This document shows, piece after piece, positions 1-9,815 of a stretch of 64,000 bases of DNA. How positions within the stretch are numbered: the stretch's first letter is position 1; the number at the start of each line of letters is the position of its first letter. This DNA comes from Pantoea brenneri. GTDB lineage: Bacteria; Pseudomonadota; Gammaproteobacteria; Enterobacterales; Enterobacteriaceae. The stretch lies in assembly GCA_002095305.1 (NCBI GenBank), contig MIEI01000015.1:1-64000 (forward strand). The letters run 5' to 3'. A model generated the notes under the pieces. It worked only from the letters and a program-made list of their open reading frames with translations. It was not told the origin of the DNA and made no database searches. A program made the position numbers and the translations under genes.

Positions 1-883
1 GGTGGATGAACAACCAGGACATGCCTTTAAACAGTTCGCCACCCAGCGGCATGATCAGCAGGTAAGTAATCGCACCGGTGATCAGCAGGGTAAACATCGA
101 GGTGAGGATCATATCCAGATTATCCGGGATGATTTTGCGGATCTGCTTTTCAATCCACGCCCCGATAATGGCCGCCAGCAGCACGCCGATAATATTGCCG
201 CGCGGGTCGATAGTCAGGCCGAAAAAGCTTTCCATCCCGCTGTAGTAGCCGACCGTGGCGGTCGGGACGTAGCCGAGAACAAACAGTGAGGCGATGATCG
301 CGCCATTCACCCCGCTGCCGCCAAAGGCTTTCTGGGCGTTATAGCCGATCAGGATGCTGAGGAAGGTGAACAGTCCTTTGCCGAACACCTTCATGTACGC
401 CACGCTGTGCAGCAGCCAGGGCGCATGCTCGCCCGGCGCATTCAGGTGCAGGCTCTGTTCAAGCAGAGTGGCAAATCCCAGCAGTAAGCCTGCGCCGATA
501 AAGCCGGGAATGAGTGGGGTAAATATAGTGGCGAAGCGCGACAGAAACTGATGCAGGCCGCTGGTCTGTTTTGCCTTCATCTGTTGCTTGTGCTGCGCGG
601 CCAGCTCGCTGAGCGCCGGTGCTTCACCCTGTGCCAGTAAGGACTGCATCCCCTCTGCTGCGGTCTGCGCTTTGCCGGGGCCGAGCACAATCTGCAACTG
701 GGCATCACTGTCGATCACTCCCAGCACGCCCGGCAGGCTTTTCAGCCGGGTGAGATCAACCCGTTCGGGCTGATTGAGCGTCAGCCGCAGCCGCGTCATG
801 CAGTTGCCGCAGTTGGCGATATTTTGCCCCCCGCCGACCGCCTGCAGAATGTCGCGTAATAGTGCGTCGGTAATTTTCGCCAT
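1..883 (-). CDS. murP: N-acetylmuramic acid PTS permease, EIIBC component (C-terminus beyond window)
   Basis: Only the first 294 codons are present; the gene runs off the left edge. The N-terminus is an EIIB domain with the phosphorylation-site cysteine in [14 protein letters not shown] (Cys28), followed from about residue 110 by the hydrophobic EIIC channel. MurP takes up MurNAc across the inner membrane and releases it as MurNAc 6-phosphate, using an external EIIA (Crr) because no EIIA domain is present. Its ATG overlaps the stop of murQ by one base (ATGA arrangement), so the two are translationally coupled and the imported sugar phosphate goes straight to the etherase. The family assignment is firm; the end of the gene cannot be seen. 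Confidence 0.93.
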   Translation of the reverse strand, partial: MAKITDALLRDILQAVGGGQNIANCGNCMTRLRLTLNQPERVDLTRLKSLPGVLGVIDSDAQLQIVLGPGKAQTAAEGMQSLLAQGEAPALSELAAQHKQQMKAKQTSGLHQFLSRFATIFTPLIPGFIGAGLLLGFATLLEQSLHLNAPGEHAPWLLHSVAYMKVFGKGLFTFLSILIGYNAQKAFGGSGVNGAIIASLFVLGYVPTATVGYYSGMESFFGLTIDPRGNIIGVLLAAIIGAWIEKQIRKIIPDNLDMILTSMFTLLITGAITYLLIMPLGGELFKGMSWLFIH

Positions 884-1794
884 CAGCGTGCTCCCGCTGC
901 CTGCAGCGCCTGACGAATAAAGCCCTGATGTTGTGCGAGTAGCGTCTGCGCTTCATCAGCGGTCAGTCCGGCCAGCACCATCAGGATGGCCGTTTTGCAG
1001 TGGCCGCCGCAGGCGCTCAGTGCGGCACTGGCGGTGGCGTCATCGCAATCGGTAGCCTGCCTGACGATGTTCACCTGGCGCTGGACCAGCTTCTGATTGG
1101 TCGCTTCAACATCCACCATCAGGTTGCCGTAGACTTTACCGCTGCGGATCATCGCCCCGGTGGTCAGCATGTTAAGCACCAGCTTCTGGGCGGTACCCGC
1201 TTTCATGCGTGACGAGCCGGTGACCACTTCTGGCCCCACGACCGGCGTCAGGGCAATCGCTGCGGCCTGAGACATCGGACTGCCGGGGTTACAGGTCAGG
1301 GCGACGGTGGTAGCACCGAGCTGACCGGCATACTCCAGCGCGCCAAGGACGTAAGGCGTGCGGCCGCTGGCTGCGATGCCGACCAGCACATCCTCGCGGC
1401 TGAAGTTGATATCCCGCAGATCCTGCGCGCCCTGTGCCCGGTTATCTTCGGCATTTTCCACCGCCTGTAGAATCGCCCGATGGCCACCGGCGATCAGTCC
1501 TACCACCTGTTCCCGCGGCGTACCAAAGGTGGGCGGACACTCGCTGGCATCCAGAATACCCAGTCGCCCGGACGTTCCTGCACCGCAATAGATCAGGCGT
1601 CCACCGGCCTGAAACGCAGCGCTGATAGCATCAACCGCTTCGGCTATCTGCGGGACAATCGCTTCAACCGCCAGCGCCACCTTCTTATCCTCGTCATTAA
1701 TGACGCGCAACATCGCTTCGGTCGATAGCTCGTCGATGTTCTGACTGGCAGGATTACGGCCTTCGGTGATCATCTGGCTGAGGTCAATTTTCAT
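883..1794 (-). CDS. murQ: N-acetylmuramic acid 6-phosphate etherase
   Basis: This 303-residue cytoplasmic SIS-domain enzyme cleaves the lactyl ether of MurNAc 6-phosphate, giving GlcNAc 6-phosphate and D-lactate in peptidoglycan recycling. The sugar-phosphate loop GAGTSGRLG (residues 71-79) is followed by ASECPPTF with the expected catalytic Glu85; the second acid corresponds to Glu116 in AVENAED. Length matches the family (about 298 in E. coli). It is the first gene of a murQ-murP operon. In E. coli the repressor gene murR lies divergently upstream; here no regulator gene is adjacent, although two matching dyads lie directly upstream of the ATG. Confidence 0.96.
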   Translation of the reverse strand: MKIDLSQMITEGRNPASQNIDELSTEAMLRVINDEDKKVALAVEAIVPQIAEAVDAISAAFQAGGRLIYCGAGTSGRLGILDASECPPTFGTPREQVVGLIAGGHRAILQAVENAEDNRAQGAQDLRDINFSREDVLVGIAASGRTPYVLGALEYAGQLGATTVALTCNPGSPMSQAAAIALTPVVGPEVVTGSSRMKAGTAQKLVLNMLTTGAMIRSGKVYGNLMVDVEATNQKLVQRQVNIVRQATDCDDATASAALSACGGHCKTAILMVLAGLTADEAQTLLAQHQGFIRQALQAAGAR

Positions 1795-1810
1795 AACAGG
1801 CTCCGCATAG

Positions 1811-1856
1811 GAATAAATTATTCAATATATGACTCATCATAACGAATGATTAATTC
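1811..1856 (-). promoter_or_regulatory. Paired GAAT-N5-ATTC dyads upstream of murQ (candidate operator)
   Basis: Two 13-bp palindromes of the same form, GAATAAATTATTC (1811-1823) and GAATGATTAATTC (1844-1856), lie 33 bp apart, about three helical turns, between 17 and 62 bp upstream of murQ. Such phased dyads suit a dimeric or tetrameric repressor. A MurR-type (RpiR family) regulator is the natural candidate, but this is inference from position only. Confidence 0.4.
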
Positions 1857-1993
1857 ATCGGTGAGATCTTTTTTGCATGGATGCGAAGAGGGATCAAATA
1901 AAGCGGGGATTCTGGCTGGCGGGTGTTCGCTTCAGGTTGGGTGATGGGATTTAGTGATGCATCTGACCCTGAAGGTGTGAGCCAGAAGCGTGC

Positions 1994-2152
1994 GTGCTTC
2001 ACGCCGGGTGCAGGGGCAGAGAAGATTCACCCGATCGTGCCAGGACGCGTGTGCTTCATGCAAGGTGCAGGGGCAGAGAAGATTCAGCCGATCGTGCCAG
2101 GAACGCGCGTGCTTCACGCCGGATGCAGGGGCAGAGAAGATTCACCCGATCG
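1994..2152. repeat. Three tandem imperfect copies of a 57-58 bp unit
   Basis: Copies begin at 1994, 2051 and 2109, each opening with GTGCTTCA. They share the core GCAGGGGCAGAGAAGATTCA followed by (C/G)CCGATCGT. The third copy diverges after CCGATCGT. The frame shifts by one base between copies, which argues against a coding repeat. I do not recognise the element; it does not look like REP, ERIC or a CRISPR. Confidence 0.85.
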
Positions 2153-2273
2153 TAAAGACGCATTCGTCATCCCTGACGCTCGGCCCACGCCTTCCCTGGC
2201 GTGGGACGCTTTACTCTTCGGGTGAACCTGCTCTTCCCGCGGACTTTTGTGTCGCTTTTGAAAAGAGACAAGG

Positions 2274-2300
2274 TCAGGTGTCAGGTGTCAGGTGTCAGGT
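2274..2300. repeat. Heptamer tandem repeat TCAGGTG, about four copies
   Basis: TCAGGTG occurs at 2274, 2281 and 2288, followed by TCAGGTA at 2294/2295. This is a short simple-sequence repeat in non-coding DNA between murQ and gltP, prone to slippage; no function is evident. Confidence 0.85.
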
Positions 2301-2341
2301 AAGGTGTGCGGTTGAACCGGTCACAGTCATTTGCCGGAAAC

Positions 2342-2373
2342 AAAAAAGGCCCAACTTTCGTTGAGCCTTTTTT
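2342..2373 (-). terminator. Rho-independent terminator of gltP
   Basis: The stem AAAAGGC(C)CAAC/GTTG(A)GCCTTTT with loop TTTC carries a T tract on the minus strand, 15 bp after the gltP stop codon. The A/T flanks are nearly symmetric, so it may also stop plus-strand transcripts. Confidence 0.85.
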
Positions 2374-2387
2374 ATTAAGCAGTGCGA

Positions 2388-3689
2388 TTAACTCGCGGTC
2401 TGAGTGCGCAGTTGCAGTTCATACTCTTTCGCCTGTTCGGCGTCGAACTGGTTTTCCCAGCGGGCGATGACCAGCACCGCCAGAGCGTTACCAATGACGT
2501 TCAGGGCAGTACGCGCCATGTCCATTATACGGTCAACTCCGGCGATGAATGCCAGCCCTTCCAGCGGAATACCGACGCTGCCCAGCGTCGCCAGCAGCAC
2601 CACGAAGGAGACGCCTGGCACGCCAGCAATGCCTTTCGAGGTCACCATCAGCGTCAGCACCAGGATAATCTCGTCGCTCAGCGACAGATCGATGCCATAC
2701 AGCTGGGCGATAAAGATGGCGGCGATACTCTGATACAGGGTTGAGCCATCAAGGTTAAACGAATAACCGGTCGGCACCACGAAGCTGGTGATTGCTTTCG
2801 GCGCGCCGTAGGCTTCCATCTTCTGCATGATGCGTGGCAATACCGTCTCTGAGCTGGAGGTGGAGTAAGAGAGAATCAGCTCATCTTTGAGGATACGCAT
2901 CAGCGTGGTGATACGCAGCTTACAGAAGCGCGCAACGCCACCCAGCACCACAAAGGCGAAGAACAGAATCGCCGCATAGACCAGCAGCACCAGCTTAGCC
3001 AGCGGCCACAGCGAGGCGAAGCCGAAGTTAGCGATGGTGACGGCAATCAGGGCGAACACACCGACCGGCGCATAGCGCATGATCATGTGCGTCACTTTGA
3101 ACATGGTTTCAGAGATGCCACGGAACAGATTCACCAACGGATCGCGCTGTTCTGACGGCAGAGATGACAGGCCTAAGCCAAACAGCACCGAGAAGAAGAT
3201 AATCGGCAGCATGTCACCTTTCACCATCGAGGCGAAAATGTTCTGCGGGATCAGCGACAGAATGGTGGCGACCAGGCTGTGCGGACCGCCCTGCACTTCC
3301 GCCGTGGTGGCTTCATATTTAGAGATGTCCACCGTTGCCAGCGTTGACATATCGATGCCGGTGCCGGGTTGAAATACGTTGGCCAGGGTAATCCCGACCA
3401 CAATGGCAAGGGTGGTGATCACTTCAAAGTAGAGAATCGTTTTGACGCCGATGCGTCCCAACTTTTTGGCATCGCCGACGCCGGCAATCCCGACGATCAG
3501 TGATGAGATCACGATCGGTACCACAATCATCTTAATCAGGTGGATAAAGATGTCGCCCGCCGGGCTGAGAATATTGGTGACTAACCATTCACGATTGTCT
3601 GGCTGATTATGCAGCACGGCACCCACAACGATGCCAAGCACCAGGGCTATCAGAATCTGCCAGGCCAGGCTGATTTTAAAACCTTTCAT
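2388..3689 (-). CDS. gltP: Glutamate/aspartate:proton symporter
   Basis: This 433-residue inner-membrane protein of the dicarboxylate/amino acid:cation symporter family (E. coli GltP, 437) imports glutamate and aspartate with protons. The family signatures are present: the serine-rich re-entrant loop TSSSET (residues 277-282) and NLDGST (312-317), between multiple hydrophobic spans. It is divergent from acs across a 585-bp spacer, as gltP also lies beside the acs operon in E. coli, and is followed by its own terminator. Confidence 0.95.
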   Translation of the reverse strand: MKGFKISLAWQILIALVLGIVVGAVLHNQPDNREWLVTNILSPAGDIFIHLIKMIVVPIVISSLIVGIAGVGDAKKLGRIGVKTILYFEVITTLAIVVGITLANVFQPGTGIDMSTLATVDISKYEATTAEVQGGPHSLVATILSLIPQNIFASMVKGDMLPIIFFSVLFGLGLSSLPSEQRDPLVNLFRGISETMFKVTHMIMRYAPVGVFALIAVTIANFGFASLWPLAKLVLLVYAAILFFAFVVLGGVARFCKLRITTLMRILKDELILSYSTSSSETVLPRIMQKMEAYGAPKAITSFVVPTGYSFNLDGSTLYQSIAAIFIAQLYGIDLSLSDEIILVLTLMVTSKGIAGVPGVSFVVLLATLGSVGIPLEGLAFIAGVDRIMDMARTALNVIGNALAVLVIARWENQFDAEQAKEYELQLRTQTAS

Positions 3690-4274
3690 AACGCGTAATT
3701 TCCTCAGTCAAAACCCGTTTCTCTCTACTGCGAAGGTGCAGAAGACAATACACACAGGGAAGTGAGCAAAAAGCCCGGTAAATTAGAGGGTGTTTGGAGA
3801 CAGCGCCTCGCACGAAAATCTGATGATTCCCATACCCATTTTCAGACGCGGTCTGAGTTGATACCTGCAGAACAGGGGCGAGATAAGTACCATTTTCGCT
3901 GTGGTAAATGCAACCCTTGGCGTCTTCGTTTAAAAGTTCACCATCTAAGTAGCATAAAATGCTGCGCCAGCCGTAAATCCCTAACCTGCTGTTATGAAAA
4001 GTATTAGTTCGATGAATTAACGCATAGCTATGCAGAATTGCGCAAAAACTCACCCGACGCGTTTGCTCGCTTTTTAAACACGCCTGAACACAAAAAGTTA
4101 CACCTTTATTCCTTATTGCCAGCAGGGACTTATCACCAATTGCCGCTTCATCAGCCCTTTATCGCGCGCGGTGTTGAGGGCGTGATCTACGGCGCAAAAA
4201 AGAAACAAAGCCTCAGCGCGGGCTTCAATTAACCATTGATTGACATATCATTAACAACTTCAAGGAGATCCGCC
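3690..4274. other. gltP-acs divergent control region
   Basis: This 585-bp AT-rich region separates the divergent gltP and acs operons and should hold both promoters. A weak CRP-like dyad TGCGCAAAAACTCACC is at 4039-4054 (half-sites TGcGc and TCACc); E. coli acs is CRP-activated, but this match is too poor to assert. Short open frames here have no recognisable homology and no good ribosome binding site. Confidence 0.55.
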
Positions 4275-6230
4275 ATGAGCCAAATACATAAACATCCCGT
4301 TCCAGAGAATATTGCAGCAAACACGCTGATCACCGCTGAACAGTATCAGACGATGTATCAGCAATCTGTCGCTGATCCGGATACGTTCTGGGGCGAACAG
4401 GGCAAAATCCTCGACTGGATCAAGCCCTACAGCAAAGTGAAAAACTGCTCGTTTGCGCCGGGCAACATTGACATTCGCTGGTACGAAGATGGCACGCTCA
4501 ATCTGGCGGCAAACTGCCTTGACCGGCATTTGCAGACCCGCGGCGACCACCCGGCGATTATCTGGGAAGGCGACGACGCCAGTGAGAGCAAAACCCTGAC
4601 CTTCCGCCAGCTGCATGCTGAAGTCTGTCGCTTCGCCAACGTGCTGGAATTGCTCAAGGTGAAGAAAGGCGATGTGGTGGCGATCTATATGCCGATGGTG
4701 CCGGAAGCCGCCGTGGCGATGCTGGCCTGTGCGCGTATCGGTGCCGTCCATTCGGTAATTTTTGGTGGTTTTTCGCCGGAAGCCGTGGCCGGCAGGATCG
4801 TCGATTCCAGCGCTTCGCTGGTGATTACCGCCGATGAAGGTGTCCGTGCCGGACGCAGCATCCCGCTGAAGAAAAATGTCGATGATGCGTTAAAAAATCC
4901 TAACGTCACCAGCGTGAAAAACGTGGTGGTGTTCCAGCGTACCGGCAACGATATCGGCTGGATCGAAGGTCGCGACCGCTGGTGGCATGAGCTGATGCTG
5001 AATGCCAGCACCAACCATTCTCCGGCCGAAGTCGGAGCGGAAGATCCGCTCTTTATCCTTTATACCTCCGGCTCGACCGGTAAGCCGAAAGGGGTGTTGC
5101 ACACCACCGGCGGTTATCTGGTCTACGCGGCGACCACTTTTAAATTTGTCTTCGATTACCATCAGGACGACGTCTACTGGTGTACCGCCGACGTCGGCTG
5201 GATCACCGGCCACAGCTACCTGCTATACGGTCCGCTGGCCTGTGGCGCGACTACCCTGATGTTTGAAGGGGTGCCGAACTGGCCAACGCCGAGCCGCATG
5301 GCGGAAGTGGTGGATAAACATAAGGTGACGCTGCTCTATACCGCCCCTACCGCGATCCGCGCCCTGATGGCTGAAGGTGATAAAGCGATCCAGGGAACCG
5401 ACCGTAGCAGCCTGCGCATCATGGGGTCAGTCGGTGAACCGATTAACCCGGAAGCCTGGGAGTGGTACTACAAGAAAATCGGCAACAGCCGCTGCCCAAT
5501 CGTCGATACCTGGTGGCAGACTGAAACCGGCGGCTTCATGATCACCCCGCTGCCGGGTGCGACCGAACTCAAAGCGGGATCGGCCACTAAACCGTTCTTC
5601 GGGGTACAACCGGCGCTGGTGGATAATGAAGGCCAGCCGCAGCAAGGCGCCTGTGAAGGCAATCTGGTGATCACCGAATCCTGGCCGGGTCAGGCCCGTA
5701 CGCTGTATGGCGACCACGATCGCTTTGAGCAGACCTACTTCTCTACCTTTAAAAATGTCTACTTCAGCGGCGACGGTGCGCGTCGTGATGAGGATGGCTA
5801 TTACTGGATCACCGGCCGTGTGGATGACGTGCTCAACGTCTCCGGCCACCGTCTTGGCACCGCCGAGATTGAGTCGGCGCTGGTGTCACATCCGAAAATT
5901 GCTGAAGCCGCAGTGGTCGGCATTCCGCACAGCATCAAGGGCCAGGCGATTTATGCTTACATCACCCTGAACCACGGTGAGGAGCCGTCGCCCGAACTCT
6001 ATACCGAAGTGCGTAACTGGGTACGTAAAGAGATCGGCCCGATTGCCACCCCGGATGTGCTGCACTGGACCGACTCGCTGCCGAAAACCCGCTCCGGCAA
6101 GATCATGCGTCGTATTCTGCGCAAAATCGCCACCGGCGATACCAGCAATCTCGGCGATACCTCCACCCTCGCCGATCCTGGCGTAGTGGAAAAACTGCTT
6201 GAGGAGAAACAGTCGATCAAAATGCCTTAA
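4275..6230 (+). CDS. acs: Acetyl-CoA synthetase (acetate-CoA ligase)
   Basis: This 651-residue AMP-forming enzyme activates acetate to acetyl-CoA via acetyl-AMP, for scavenging low acetate. The ATP loop [11 protein letters not shown] is at residues 263-273, the acyl-pocket and adenine region WWQTETGG is about residues 413-420, and the C-terminal catalytic lysine in [11 protein letters not shown] is Lys609, the residue acetylated and deacetylated (CobB) in the family. The start at MSQIHKH is supported by an AAGGAG box at 4262-4267 and equality with the E. coli start; an upstream in-frame ATG at 4236 lacks such support. It heads the acs-yjcH-actP operon. Confidence 0.97.
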   Translation: MSQIHKHPVPENIAANTLITAEQYQTMYQQSVADPDTFWGEQGKILDWIKPYSKVKNCSFAPGNIDIRWYEDGTLNLAANCLDRHLQTRGDHPAIIWEGDDASESKTLTFRQLHAEVCRFANVLELLKVKKGDVVAIYMPMVPEAAVAMLACARIGAVHSVIFGGFSPEAVAGRIVDSSASLVITADEGVRAGRSIPLKKNVDDALKNPNVTSVKNVVVFQRTGNDIGWIEGRDRWWHELMLNASTNHSPAEVGAEDPLFILYTSGSTGKPKGVLHTTGGYLVYAATTFKFVFDYHQDDVYWCTADVGWITGHSYLLYGPLACGATTLMFEGVPNWPTPSRMAEVVDKHKVTLLYTAPTAIRALMAEGDKAIQGTDRSSLRIMGSVGEPINPEAWEWYYKKIGNSRCPIVDTWWQTETGGFMITPLPGATELKAGSATKPFFGVQPALVDNEGQPQQGACEGNLVITESWPGQARTLYGDHDRFEQTYFSTFKNVYFSGDGARRDEDGYYWITGRVDDVLNVSGHRLGTAEIESALVSHPKIAEAAVVGIPHSIKGQAIYAYITLNHGEEPSPELYTEVRNWVRKEIGPIATPDVLHWTDSLPKTRSGKIMRRILRKIATGDTSNLGDTSTLADPGVVEKLLEEKQSIKMP

Positions 6231-6243
6231 GCGCACCTTATCC

Positions 6244-6265
6244 GGCGGGAAGATCATTTCCCGCC
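6244..6265. repeat. Perfect 8-bp-stem hairpin in the acs-yjcH spacer
   Basis: GGCGGGAA, loop GATCAT, TTCCCGCC lies 14 bp after the acs stop, with no T tract. It could stabilise the acs 3' end or reduce readthrough into yjcH within one operon. Confidence 0.6.
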
Positions 6266-6370
6266 ATGCCCGCCCTACGCAGTATGTTTCTGTAGTCACA
6301 AATAAAATTACCAGCCGAACCCGCGCCCTGGCGTGAGGTTTACGCCTGCAAGACCTCTGGAGAAAATGTG

Positions 6371-6700
6371 ATGAATGACGCCCTTTCGAAACAGGATGCA
6401 ATCTACCAACAGATTGAACGTAATCCCCGCTTTCATGAATTAGTCCGTAAGCGCCAGGCGTTCGCCACGCTGCTGTCGCTGATTATGCTGGTGCTGTATG
6501 TCGGTTTTATCCTGCTGATCGCCTTTGCGCCAGGCTGGCTCGGCACACCGCTGCATCCGGGAACCAACGTCACCCGCGGTATTCCCATCGGTGTCGGACT
6601 GATCGTGATGTCGTTTGTGCTGACCGGCATTTACGTCTGGCGTGCCAACGGCGAGTTTGACCGGCTGACCAAAGCGATCCTGAGCGAGGTGAAATCATGA
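6371..6700 (+). CDS. yjcH: DUF485 inner-membrane protein YjcH
   Basis: This 109-residue protein has two predicted membrane spans (about residues 31-52 and 66-88) separated by the conserved loop APGWLGTPL with VTRGIPIG. It is very similar to E. coli YjcH (104 residues), which lies between acs and actP and is co-transcribed with them. Its role is probably accessory to acetate uptake but is not defined. The ATG at 6371 has GGAG at 6359-6362; a GTG one codon earlier is possible. Its end overlaps actP by four bases. Confidence 0.93.
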   Translation: MNDALSKQDAIYQQIERNPRFHELVRKRQAFATLLSLIMLVLYVGFILLIAFAPGWLGTPLHPGTNVTRGIPIGVGLIVMSFVLTGIYVWRANGEFDRLTKAILSEVKS

Positions 6701-8352
6701 TACGTCTCTGCTTATGGATGCTGGCGGCGCTGCTGCCGTTTTCGGCGCTGGCCGCCGATGCGATTACCGGCGCAGTGCAGCGTCAGGCGGTTAACTATCA
6801 GGCGATCGTCATGTTTGTGATTTTCGTCGGGGCCACGCTGGGCATTACCTACTGGGCGTCTAAGCGCACCCGTTCGCGCAGCGACTACTACACCGCTGGC
6901 GGCAATATTACCGGCTTCCAGAATGGGCTGGCGATGGCGGGCGACTTTATGTCTGCCGCCTCGTTCCTTGGCATCTCGGCGCTGGTTTACACCTCCGGTT
7001 ATGACGGGCTGATCTACTCGCTCGGCTTTTTAGTCGGCTGGCCGATGATTCTGTTCCTGATCGCCGAACGGCTGCGTAATCTGGGCCGCTACACCTTCGC
7101 CGACGTCGCCTCGTATCGGCTGAAGCAGAAACCGATCCGTACCCTCTCCGCCTGCGGCTCACTGGTGGTGGTGGCGCTCTATCTGATTGCCCAGATGGTC
7201 GGTGCCGGTAAACTGATTCAGCTGCTGTTTGGCCTCAACTATCACGTAGCGGTGGTGCTGGTCGGCATTCTGATGGTGATGTATGTGCTGTTTGGCGGCA
7301 TGCTCGCCACCACCTGGGTACAGATTATCAAGGCAGTGCTGCTGCTGTTTGGTGCCACCTTTATGGCGGTGATGGTCATGAAGACCACCGGCTTTAGCTT
7401 CAACACGCTGTTTACCGAAGCGATGGCGGTCCACCCGAAAGGGATCGCGATTATGCAACCGGGCGGGCTGGTAAAAGATCCGATTTCGGCACTGTCACTC
7501 GGGCTGGGATTGATGTTTGGTACCGCTGGTCTGCCGCATATTCTGATGCGCTTCTTTACCGTGGCCGATGCCAAAGAGGCGCGTAAAAGCGTGTTCTGGG
7601 CCACCGGCTTTATGGGCTACTTCTACTTCCTGACCTTTATTATCGGCTTCGGTGCGATCTTGCTGGTTGGCGCGAATCCGGCCTTTAAAGATGCCAGCGG
7701 CGCGCTGATTGGCGGCACCAATATGGCAGCGGTACATCTGGCTAACGCGGTGGGTGGCAGTACCTTCCTCGGCTTTATTTCGGCGGTGGCCTTTGCCACC
7801 ATTCTGGCGGTGGTAGCGGGCTTAACGCTGGCCGGTGCCTCGGCGGTCTCGCATGACCTCTACGCCAGCGTCTACCGTAAAGGTCAGGCAAGCGAACGTG
7901 ATGAGCTGCGGGTCTCTAAAATCACCGTGCTGGTATTAGGTGTGGTGGCGATTGCGCTGGGCATTCTGTTTGAGAAGCAGAACATCGCATTCATGGTCGG
8001 ACTGGCCTTCTCGATTGCCGCCAGCTGTAACTTCCCGATCATTCTGCTGTCGATGTACTGGTCAAAGCTGACCACGCGCGGCGCGATGGTCGGTGGCTGG
8101 CTGGGGCTGATTACCGCCGTGGTGCTGATGATCCTCGGCCCGACGGTCTGGGTACAGGTGCTGGGTCATGCTAAGCCAATCTATCCGTACGAGTATCCGG
8201 CGCTGTTCTCCATGGCGATTGCGTTTATCGGCACCTGGCTGTTCTCGGTTACCGATCATTCGCAGCAGGGCGCGGAGGAGCGTTCACGCTTCCGGATGCA
8301 GTTTATCCGTTCGCAGACCGGCTCCGGCATCGACCAGGGCAGAGCGCATTAG
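6697..8352 (+). CDS. actP: Cation/acetate symporter ActP
   Basis: This 551-residue sodium:solute symporter family protein imports acetate and glycolate across the inner membrane. The first 20 residues are a cleavable-looking signal (hydrophobic stretch ending ALAADA), and at least 13 hydrophobic spans follow. It overlaps yjcH in an ATGA junction, so yjcH and actP are translationally coupled; acetate brought in by ActP is the substrate of Acs made from the same mRNA. A terminator follows. Confidence 0.96.
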   Translation: MIRLCLWMLAALLPFSALAADAITGAVQRQAVNYQAIVMFVIFVGATLGITYWASKRTRSRSDYYTAGGNITGFQNGLAMAGDFMSAASFLGISALVYTSGYDGLIYSLGFLVGWPMILFLIAERLRNLGRYTFADVASYRLKQKPIRTLSACGSLVVVALYLIAQMVGAGKLIQLLFGLNYHVAVVLVGILMVMYVLFGGMLATTWVQIIKAVLLLFGATFMAVMVMKTTGFSFNTLFTEAMAVHPKGIAIMQPGGLVKDPISALSLGLGLMFGTAGLPHILMRFFTVADAKEARKSVFWATGFMGYFYFLTFIIGFGAILLVGANPAFKDASGALIGGTNMAAVHLANAVGGSTFLGFISAVAFATILAVVAGLTLAGASAVSHDLYASVYRKGQASERDELRVSKITVLVLGVVAIALGILFEKQNIAFMVGLAFSIAASCNFPIILLSMYWSKLTTRGAMVGGWLGLITAVVLMILGPTVWVQVLGHAKPIYPYEYPALFSMAIAFIGTWLFSVTDHSQQGAEERSRFRMQFIRSQTGSGIDQGRAH

Positions 8353-8372
8353 TTTTCAGCTAAGCGCGAGAT

Positions 8373-8411
8373 AAAAAAAGGGCGGCACCCCACAGGGTAC
8401 CGCCCTTTTTT
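8373..8411. terminator. Bidirectional terminator between actP and the YfaZ-like gene
   Basis: An 11-bp stem GGGCGGCACCC/GGGTACCGCCC (one mismatch), loop CACA, is flanked by A7 on the left and T-rich sequence on the right, between convergent genes. Confidence 0.9.
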
Positions 8412-8425
8412 CTGGATCGGCAGAA

Positions 8426-8971
8426 TCAGAAGCGCAGCGATGCGCCGACGTACGGACCGTCGACCAGCACGTTATCTTTACGGCCATCTTTGTTGTTCAG
8501 CTCGATGTACTGATAACCGACGCGCAGGTTAAGCAGTGAAATCGGGGTGAAGCTCAGGCCACCGCCCGCTTCCTGGTAGCTGTCGAGCTGATCGGTGAAG
8601 GATTCTGGCGCGTAATAATATTCGCCATACAGACCCCACATGCTGTTGAAGTTGTATTGCGCTGCGCCACCCAGCGCCACCGCAAATCCATCTTTTCCAT
8701 CTTCAGGATGGGTGAAGATCGCTTTTGCGGTCGGCGCCAGACGCAGAGGTCCGAAGTCAACGTTGTAACCCAGACCGGCACCGTAGGTGCTGCCGTCATG
8801 GTCGCTGCGCAGCCAGTTGCCTTTCAGAAACAGGCCAGGGGTTGTGGTGCCGAGACCCACATTCAGGTTGGTGTTGTGCTCGCTGACGTCAACACTGCCT
8901 TCGATTGCCTGAGCGGCACCGCTCAGTAAAACGAGGCCAAGTGCGCTCCCGGTAACAAGTTGCTTAAACAT
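8426..8971 (-). CDS. YfaZ-family outer membrane protein
   Basis: This 181-residue protein has a signal peptide (cleavage near AAQA-IEG, residue 22) and then alternating amphipathic strands typical of a small beta-barrel, ending in a C-terminal phenylalanine (SLRF) as outer-membrane barrels do. Motifs such as GLYGEYYYAPES match the YfaZ family; E. coli YfaZ has a similar size. Function is unknown. It stands alone between two spacers, convergent with actP. In E. coli, yjcF occupies the interval between actP and yjcE. Confidence 0.75.
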   Translation of the reverse strand: MFKQLVTGSALGLVLLSGAAQAIEGSVDVSEHNTNLNVGLGTTTPGLFLKGNWLRSDHDGSTYGAGLGYNVDFGPLRLAPTAKAIFTHPEDGKDGFAVALGGAAQYNFNSMWGLYGEYYYAPESFTDQLDSYQEAGGGLSFTPISLLNLRVGYQYIELNNKDGRKDNVLVDGPYVGASLRF

Positions 8972-9113
8972 GATTCCACTCCGTGAAGGACAATTAATTC
9001 GGCCGCAAGGTTAACAGTCTGAAACGCGGAGACAACATTATTTAGCAAGCTTTACGTAAAAATACGTGTCACCGGTCCGGTGTCGCGCCACGGCTGGCAG
9101 CACGACGCGCCGG

Positions 9114-9815
9114 TTACGCCGGTATCGCCCACATCAGGTGGCCAATCAGCGGGGCCAGTACCACGGTAACAACGCCGGACAGCATCATCACCAGGCTGGC
9201 CACCACACCCTCCTGTGGGCCCATCTGATAGGCGCGTGCCGTACCGGCACCGTGCGAGGCGGCACCTAATCCTGCCCCTTTTGCCACGCCCTGCTTAATC
9301 GCGATCCGCAGAAACAGCACATCGCCGACCGCCATGCCAAACACGCCGGTGATCACCACGAACAGCGCCACCAGATCTGGCTGGCCACCAATCGGCCCGG
9401 CCGCCGCCAGCGCAAACGGCGTGGTAATGGAGCGCACCGCCAGGCTGCGCTGAATCGACTCCGGCAGCGTTAACAGACGCGCCAGCCATACTGAGCTGCA
9501 CACCGCGACCACCGTGGCGGTGAGCACCCCAGCGCTGAGCGACAGCCAGTGGCGTTTGATGATTGCCACGTTCTCATACACCGGCACCGCAAACGCCAGC
9601 GTCGCCGGACCCAGCAGCCAGAGTAACCAGTGATTTTCGGCAATGTAGTCCTGCCAGCTGATGTGAGTCAGCAGCAGCAGCGCCACCAGCACCACCGGCG
9701 TCATGACCAGCGGCATCAGCAGCAGCGTGCGCCAGCGGCGATAAAGCCGTTTATTCAGTGCGTAGACCAGCAGCGTCACCACCACGCACAACAGGCTGAT
9801 TATCAGATCACGCAT
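9114..9815 (-). CDS. LrgB/CidB-family inner-membrane protein
   Basis: This 233-residue polytopic membrane protein is the LrgB partner of a LrgA/LrgB pair. Conserved family segments are present, for example RSITTPFALA, GVFGMAVGD and GAASHGAGTARA. Such pairs are linked to murein hydrolase export or cell-wall turnover in Gram-positives and to small-metabolite transport in other bacteria; the role here is not known. The ATG at 9815 lies inside the end of the upstream lrgA-like gene (8-bp overlap), so the two are coupled. An upstream in-frame ATG would extend it into lrgA and is rejected. Confidence 0.88.
   Translation of the reverse strand: MRDLIISLLCVVVTLLVYALNKRLYRRWRTLLLMPLVMTPVVLVALLLLTHISWQDYIAENHWLLWLLGPATLAFAVPVYENVAIIKRHWLSLSAGVLTATVVAVCSSVWLARLLTLPESIQRSLAVRSITTPFALAAAGPIGGQPDLVALFVVITGVFGMAVGDVLFLRIAIKQGVAKGAGLGAASHGAGTARAYQMGPQEGVVASLVMMLSGVVTVVLAPLIGHLMWAIPA

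Larger units (their letters stand above)
1857..2341. other. Gene-free spacer between murQ and gltP
   Basis: No convincing gene is present. The stretch holds three diverged copies of a 57-58 bp repeat and a heptamer array, listed separately. Reading frames that cross the repeats do not resemble known proteins, and the unit lengths (57 then 58 bp) do not preserve a reading frame. Confidence 0.7.

Noticed and set aside
1923-2364. Frames across the 57-58 bp repeats
   Set aside because: The repeat unit shifts frame between copies and the products resemble nothing known.
4039-4054. CRP-like TGCGCAAAAACTCACC before acs
   Set aside because: Half-sites fit only 3/5 and 4/5, not enough to call although acs is CRP-regulated in E. 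coli.
3676-4232. Several 60-125-codon frames between gltP and acs
   Set aside because: None has homology or a ribosome binding site; the region is a divergent promoter spacer.
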